A stretch of 20,028 bases of DNA from a virus, in IMG/VR virus record IMGVR_UViG_3300025508_000207, positions 1-20,028 of that record, one strand, 5' to 3'. Both the position numbers and the translations under genes were made by a program. The notes below the pieces were generated by a model, which was not told where the DNA came from, searched no databases, and was given only the letters and a program-made list of their open reading frames with translations. Positions 16,326 to 20,028 of this stretch are shown here, one piece after another. Position 1 is the stretch's first letter. Each line of letters opens with the position of its first letter.

Positions 16326-16477
16326 TCTATTTCCTCTATCTTAGCTACAATATAGCTGTCAAGTATATCTAGTACCATTTGTGGGCCATGAGCAAAAAGA
16401 GTTATACTTTCTGTATCATGCTCTGCATTTATCTCATATTCCACGTAGTACTTAATCCTTGGTGGTTTGTGCATCAT
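16322..16477 (-). CDS. Small hypothetical protein upstream of DNA polymerase, 51 aa
   Basis: This short ORF fills the gap between the GIY-YIG gene and the polymerase. It starts at ATG 16477 inside the last codons of the GIY-YIG gene (26-base overlap), with a GGAG site 9 bases ahead, and its TGA overlaps the polymerase ATG as ATGA. The product begins MMHKPPRIKYYVEYEINAEH and ends in a helix rich in Ile, Val and Glu. No family is recognised. The ATGA junction and the ribosome-binding site support translation, and coupling suggests it may set polymerase expression. Confidence 0.75.
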   Translation of the reverse strand: MMHKPPRIKYYVEYEINAEHDTESITLFAHGPQMVLDILDSYIVAKIEEIE

Positions 16478-17000
16478 TTGTTTCCACTCCTTTTATCACA
16501 TTGATTGCATCTTGTACAGACATTTTAAACCACTCACCATTATCATACTTACTATGTTGCTGGGCTACCTGCTTAGCTATAATATGCACAGCCTTCTCTG
16601 CGTCTGCCCTACTGTCAAATCTACTTGACACATACTCTAAGATATAATCTCTATTAGGGCTATACGTTTGGTAATCATTGAATCTATTCTTACCATTGTG
16701 CGCTCTACCTATCTTCACCCTATCAGGCCAAGCTGGATTCGTAATTACGTATACTACTCCATCTGGTGGTCTTTTACTGGATGAAGTTTTCATACGACCA
16801 CTGGCTTGTGCTTTTTGTATTGCTTTGAGTACACCTGTATCATCAAGATCAGCTAGTGTTAGCCCCTCAGTTGATAGCATCTGCTTTAAGCTTCGCTTAG
16901 CCTTCTCATAGTTACGTTGATACTCTCTTTTATGGTCTGCATTATCTTTATAGTATGCTGTTTTACCTGTACGAGGATTTATTTCATTCGTATCTAACAT
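16452..17000 (-). CDS. GIY-YIG nuclease-like protein (T5orf172 / MUG113 type)
   Basis: The C-terminal domain (about 81-172) matches the T5orf172 branch of GIY-YIG nucleases: GVVYVI (GIY position, Tyr84), VKIGRA (YIG position, Lys96-Gly98), RF with Arg106, AEKAVH with a candidate catalytic Glu135 and His139, and GEWF (155-158). The first tyrosine-containing motif is VYV rather than GIY, as is common in this branch. The N-terminal part (about 10-75) is basic and helical and may bind DNA. It lies between helicase and polymerase genes. It could be a repair or host-DNA nuclease or a free-standing homing enzyme; its smooth fit into the operon argues mildly against recent homing. The start at 17000 has GGGAG 6 bases ahead. 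Confidence 0.82.
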   Translation of the reverse strand: MLDTNEINPRTGKTAYYKDNADHKREYQRNYEKAKRSLKQMLSTEGLTLADLDDTGVLKAIQKAQASGRMKTSSSKRPPDGVVYVITNPAWPDRVKIGRAHNGKNRFNDYQTYSPNRDYILEYVSSRFDSRADAEKAVHIIAKQVAQQHSKYDNGEWFKMSVQDAINVIKGVETNDAQTTKD

Positions 17001-17033
17001 TAAGTTCTCCCTATATTAATTATAATTAAACAA

Positions 17034-18257
17034 CTAAACTTCATATCTAGCTGTCTTGTAGTTGAGTTCACAATGAACTATACCATGCCACCCTGATAGT
17101 TTGTTCTTAACTACATTAAGATGACGCTGCGTATCCTCTTCATCCTGTCCTTCGACAGGTGGATTCTTTGCTATGAGTAACATGAGGTCAGCTTCAGCAG
17201 CCTTACCTGTACGTGACCCTTCCATCATAGCTTGGTTCAGCACAACTTTATTCTCTGCATCAGCAGATAGCTGTGACATATAAAAGATAGCACAACTATG
17301 TTGCTTGGCTATCTGTCGTGCATGTATGGCATTAGCCTTGAGTGCTTCATCTGCTCTGGCAAAGCCTTGTGTCCTAGCAAACTTATCACCCATGTCTAGT
17401 ATAACTATATCAGGCTTGTAAGATTTACATACACTCTCAACCCATGACATATCTCTACTGGTAGAGTCCTTGATCTTTATATTACTACTGATCTGAGAGT
17501 ACACATCACGCGCCCTACTTGGGTTAGACTTTATCTCTTGCATGGTCATACCTGTAGCTGCTGTTAAGTATCTAGCACCAACACGATGTGACCCTTCTTC
17601 GTTACACAAGACAATACACTTAGCACCCTGCTGTGCAAAACCATTTGGCCCTGCAACTAAACTGGCATGGAAGGATGTCTTACCTGTGTTAGGTCTAGCA
17701 CCTACCTCAATCAGGTGTCCTTCATTCACACCTTCTATCTTACGTGTGAGTGTAGGTATGTTGAACACCCAACGTGCTTCAAGATCATTCTTTGTAAGCA
17801 GTGTCTCAATGTCCATGTCATCCCACTCAATGTTTAAGTCAGGTGTGAAGTCATCACCATACTGCTCAAGTATATTACGTAGTGGTTCAAGTGTAGTCTT
17901 TGTACCATTAACATAGTCAAAGCCAATGTTAGCTATGTCTTCTCCAACTACTTGTTGAAACAACTTAGACAACACCTCTTGTGCTACGTCACTACCCATA
18001 GGTGACTCTTTCTTTATCTGATTAAACAAGGCTGAGTATGCTTGCTTCTGTGCTGTAGTAAGTTGTGCATTACTGGACATAAACAATGCCTCAATCTCAG
18101 CAGGTGTAACAGTACGTTCGTATCTCTCCATCGCTAGGTCTATTGATGCCTTGATCTTGCGTACATCTTTGCTGAACAGACGATCTGGGCAACGTGCGCC
18201 ACGATGATCGTCATAGAAACCTTTGTCCATAAGGCTACGTACTAATGATAGTTCCAT
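17034..18257 (-). CDS. Replicative DNA helicase, DnaB / T7 gp4 C-terminal type
   Basis: The 407-residue protein has a RecA-like core from about residue 165. Walker A is ARPNTGKTS (Gly192, Lys193, Thr194), an acidic EEG follows at 220-222, Walker B is IVILDMGD (Asp288), the sensor-like motif is MSQLS (327-331), and RTGKAAEADLMLLI plus NVVKNKLSG give the late hexameric helicase motifs. It would unwind DNA ahead of the polymerase as a hexamer. The N-terminal 160 residues are helical, with no zinc finger or Toprim motif; those are in the separate primase gene 3 bases upstream. Thus the functions fused in T7 gp4 are split here. The ATG at 18257 follows GGAG by 8 bases. Confidence 0.92.
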   Translation of the reverse strand: MELSLVRSLMDKGFYDDHRGARCPDRLFSKDVRKIKASIDLAMERYERTVTPAEIEALFMSSNAQLTTAQKQAYSALFNQIKKESPMGSDVAQEVLSKLFQQVVGEDIANIGFDYVNGTKTTLEPLRNILEQYGDDFTPDLNIEWDDMDIETLLTKNDLEARWVFNIPTLTRKIEGVNEGHLIEVGARPNTGKTSFHASLVAGPNGFAQQGAKCIVLCNEEGSHRVGARYLTAATGMTMQEIKSNPSRARDVYSQISSNIKIKDSTSRDMSWVESVCKSYKPDIVILDMGDKFARTQGFARADEALKANAIHARQIAKQHSCAIFYMSQLSADAENKVVLNQAMMEGSRTGKAAEADLMLLIAKNPPVEGQDEEDTQRHLNVVKNKLSGWHGIVHCELNYKTARYEV

Positions 18258-18260
18258 GTA

Positions 18261-19022
18261 TTATTCTCCTAATGCTGTAAGGTTTTGAATGTCGTTAGGA
18301 TTACGGTATTTCAAATCATCTGTTAATCGTAAGGCACGAACTGAATGAACGTGACCTCTTAGTTCTTTAGTAAATTGTAGTGTCTTAGGTAGTGCGTCAG
18401 GGTCTAGTGCTACAATGGCTGTTGAGAACTGCGATAAGAACCTCTTGTGTGCTTCTGATAATGACGTACCCAACACAGCGACCCCAACATATACATCACT
18501 ACCTACAATCGCAGCACTTATGCAGTCCTCAACAACTACAGCGACCTTACCATACCCATATGAGTAGGGCAAGTCACTCTTACCATATCGTTTCCATTTT
18601 GGTAGCCTGTGTGTGATACTTCTGCCACTAGCATCTACCATCACACTCGACTTGACCACAGGAAATACGACACGGCTTTCCTTTACGTCATACAACAGAC
18701 CTAGTTCATCTGGGTCTATATCCCATTGCTTACAGAACACATCTATTGCTGCGTTATCTTTTACTAACCACTCAGGCTTAGTGAATGGTATCTCTTTTGT
18801 TTCTTCAGCTACCTTACTGATAGACTTACGTATGTCATCACTCGTCAAGTGAACACGAGTACCACCTGAGTACTCACAACTTGCCTTGTAACAATTCCAT
18901 AGGACTGATCCCATATTATTAGTTACAGTAAAGGTATTGTATCCCTTACATGAAGGACAAGTCATCCTTTTTGTTTCACCATTTACAAGTGATAGATCAT
19001 TTATAATATTATTTATATTCAT
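18261..19022 (-). CDS. DNA primase with zinc finger and Toprim domain
   Basis: The 253-residue protein begins with a four-cysteine zinc finger (Cys22, Cys25, Cys44, Cys49) of the T7 gp4 primase type, used to recognise the priming site. A linker follows, and then a Toprim core with VVVED (Glu165, Asp166) and VALDPDA (Asp207, Asp209), the metal-binding acidic residues for RNA primer synthesis. It lies immediately before the helicase. I chose the ATG at 19022; an in-frame GTG at 19031 would add three residues (to give MIHM) but has no ribosome-binding site, whereas GAAAG lies about 9 bases before the ATG. The start overlaps the integrase stop by 14 bases. Confidence 0.92.
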   Translation of the reverse strand: MNINNIINDLSLVNGETKRMTCPSCKGYNTFTVTNNMGSVLWNCYKASCEYSGGTRVHLTSDDIRKSISKVAEETKEIPFTKPEWLVKDNAAIDVFCKQWDIDPDELGLLYDVKESRVVFPVVKSSVMVDASGRSITHRLPKWKRYGKSDLPYSYGYGKVAVVVEDCISAAIVGSDVYVGVAVLGTSLSEAHKRFLSQFSTAIVALDPDALPKTLQFTKELRGHVHSVRALRLTDDLKYRNPNDIQNLTALGE

Positions 19023-20028
19023 ATGTATCACTTTCGTTGTTGCAACCTGTTGTTGATTGTAAGCTATCTGATCTTTGTGTCAAGGCTGAATTTGCACTAG
19101 CATATGTATGCTTCATGTATGGTTGCACAGAAGACACATGTGTATGCCCAGTCACTGACATTACTTGTGGCAATGAGACACCTGCGTCCACCATTTGTGT
19201 CACACCTGTCCTTCTCAAGTCCATTAGACGTAGTGTGTCAGACAGCTTGGCCTTACGCATGATAGCCCTTCCATTCTTAGATAGACGCTCTAAGGTATAA
19301 GGGTGGTATGACCCCTGTATGGGGCTAGGATGAGGTGCTACGTACCTTTGAAAGCCAAAGTCTACACGCTGATCTTGCAACATGCCCATCAAGTCCTCTG
19401 ATATAGGTAGGAATACCTCTGCTCTACGCTTGCTTTGTTCAAGGTGTAGTACCCCTGTATCCCAGTCAATATCTGTCCACTCAAGGGTACGCATGTCACC
19501 CAATCTTTGACACCACTCGTATGCCATCTGTATAATTAGTCCAATGTTTCTAGTATCAAAGTTAGCATAGGCTACATCAAGGAAGTTAACCACATCATCT
19601 GTTGCCCAGACAACTGTTCTCTTCTTAGATGCCTTACGTTTTATATTACTAAAGGGATTTAAGATAGCGTGTTCCATCTCAATAGCATAGTTGAATACAC
19701 GTGAGGCACAGGTAGCTGTATGATTTGCAAAGCTCACACCACGCTTGACCCATTCCTCATATGCACCCTTGGCAACCTTAGTACTTATGTTTTTATATTT
19801 AACTGTGTTAAATTTGTCACACACTACACCCAAGAAGTATTTGTAATCCACCTTAGTTGTATCACGTAACATATTGAAATCATTAGACATATAGTAGTAG
19901 TCCACTAGATCATTGAAGGTGCTACGATCTGTGATCACTAACACCTGTGACTGTATGTCACGCCAGTTATCAATGGCTTCATTGTCTTTGCGAACAAGTC
20001 TACGTACCTGTTGCAGGTCAGTGCCAAA
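19009..20028 (-). CDS. int: Tyrosine recombinase / phage integrase (5' end beyond the window)
   Basis: The frame is open to the right edge, with 28 codons and no stop before the GTG at 19944, so the true start is probably outside the window. Counting from that GTG, residues 10-100 form a helical core-binding domain and the catalytic domain follows. It has Arg147 (QRLGDMR), Lys172 (QSKRR), Arg244 (MDLRRTG), His267 (TGHT) and Tyr276 (QPYMKH). The Arg-to-His and His-to-Tyr spacings (23 and 9) equal those of Cre. Where His is usual, three residues before Arg244, there is Met241. The enzyme would insert the phage genome into the host chromosome. Its 3' end overlaps the primase, so no attachment site lies just downstream; attP may lie beyond the edge. 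Confidence 0.92.
   Translation of the reverse strand, partial: FGTDLQQVRRLVRKDNEAIDNWRDIQSQVLVITDRSTFNDLVDYYYMSNDFNMLRDTTKVDYKYFLGVVCDKFNTVKYKNISTKVAKGAYEEWVKRGVSFANHTATCASRVFNYAIEMEHAILNPFSNIKRKASKKRTVVWATDDVVNFLDVAYANFDTRNIGLIIQMAYEWCQRLGDMRTLEWTDIDWDTGVLHLEQSKRRAEVFLPISEDLMGMLQDQRVDFGFQRYVAPHPSPIQGSYHPYTLERLSKNGRAIMRKAKLSDTLRLMDLRRTGVTQMVDAGVSLPQVMSVTGHTHVSSVQPYMKHTYASANSALTQRSDSLQSTTGCNNESDTYEYK

Noticed and set aside
19000-19040. Attachment site next to the integrase 3' end
   Set aside because: The integrase stop overlaps the primase start and there is no non-coding gap or tRNA-like sequence; attP, if present, must be outside the window.

Overview
The window looks like part of the genome of a lytic or temperate marine podovirus (T7-like short-tailed phage) of the HMO-2011 type. 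The main clue is a family A DNA polymerase with a cysteine-rich, DnaJ-central-domain-like insert between its exonuclease and polymerase parts. That insert is a known signature of the SAR116 phage HMO-2011 and its relatives, which infect marine Alphaproteobacteria. The phage type is an inference from gene content; the host cannot be read from the sequence. Genes are packed almost without gaps, many overlap by 1 to 26 bases, and no tRNA, rRNA, CRISPR array or insertion sequence is visible.

Bases 1-8592 (plus strand) hold the late, virion part: the tail end of an upstream gene, a small protein of unknown role, a one-helix membrane protein, a 772-residue Q/A/N-rich protein with long 11/22-residue repeats, two small proteins, a 374-residue protein and a 1243-residue protein. 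By size, order and composition the three large proteins are probably the internal (ejected) virion proteins, analogous to T7 gp14, gp15 and gp16. A symmetrical hairpin at about 8595-8628 ends this operon and the opposing one.

Bases 8626-20028 (minus strand, read from right to left) hold the early and replication part: a tyrosine integrase cut by the window edge, a primase, a DnaB/gp4-type helicase, a GIY-YIG (T5orf172-type) protein, a 51-residue protein, DNA polymerase, a probable single-strand DNA-binding protein, a RecB/Cas4-like exonuclease, T7-type endonuclease I, two small unknown proteins, a class II (cobalamin-dependent) ribonucleotide reductase, a dATP/dGTP-diphosphohydrolase-like protein, a small unknown protein, a ribosome-modulation-factor-like protein and a MazG-like pyrophosphohydrolase. 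Together these could copy the genome, resolve and degrade DNA, turn ribonucleotides into deoxyribonucleotides and clean the nucleotide pool.

The most notable observations are: (i) no CCWGG site (CCAGG/CCTGG) found in the whole 20 kb, with all six Pro-Gly pairs encoded as CCG-GGN, which sidesteps that site; (ii) an 11/22-residue repeat rod in the 772-residue virion protein; (iii) the zinc-finger-like polymerase insert; (iv) an integrase with His replaced by Met in its catalytic set; (v) a pairing of MazG and a DUF5664-type diphosphohydrolase beside the reductase; and (vi) a single T7-promoter-like sequence ahead of the GIY-YIG gene.
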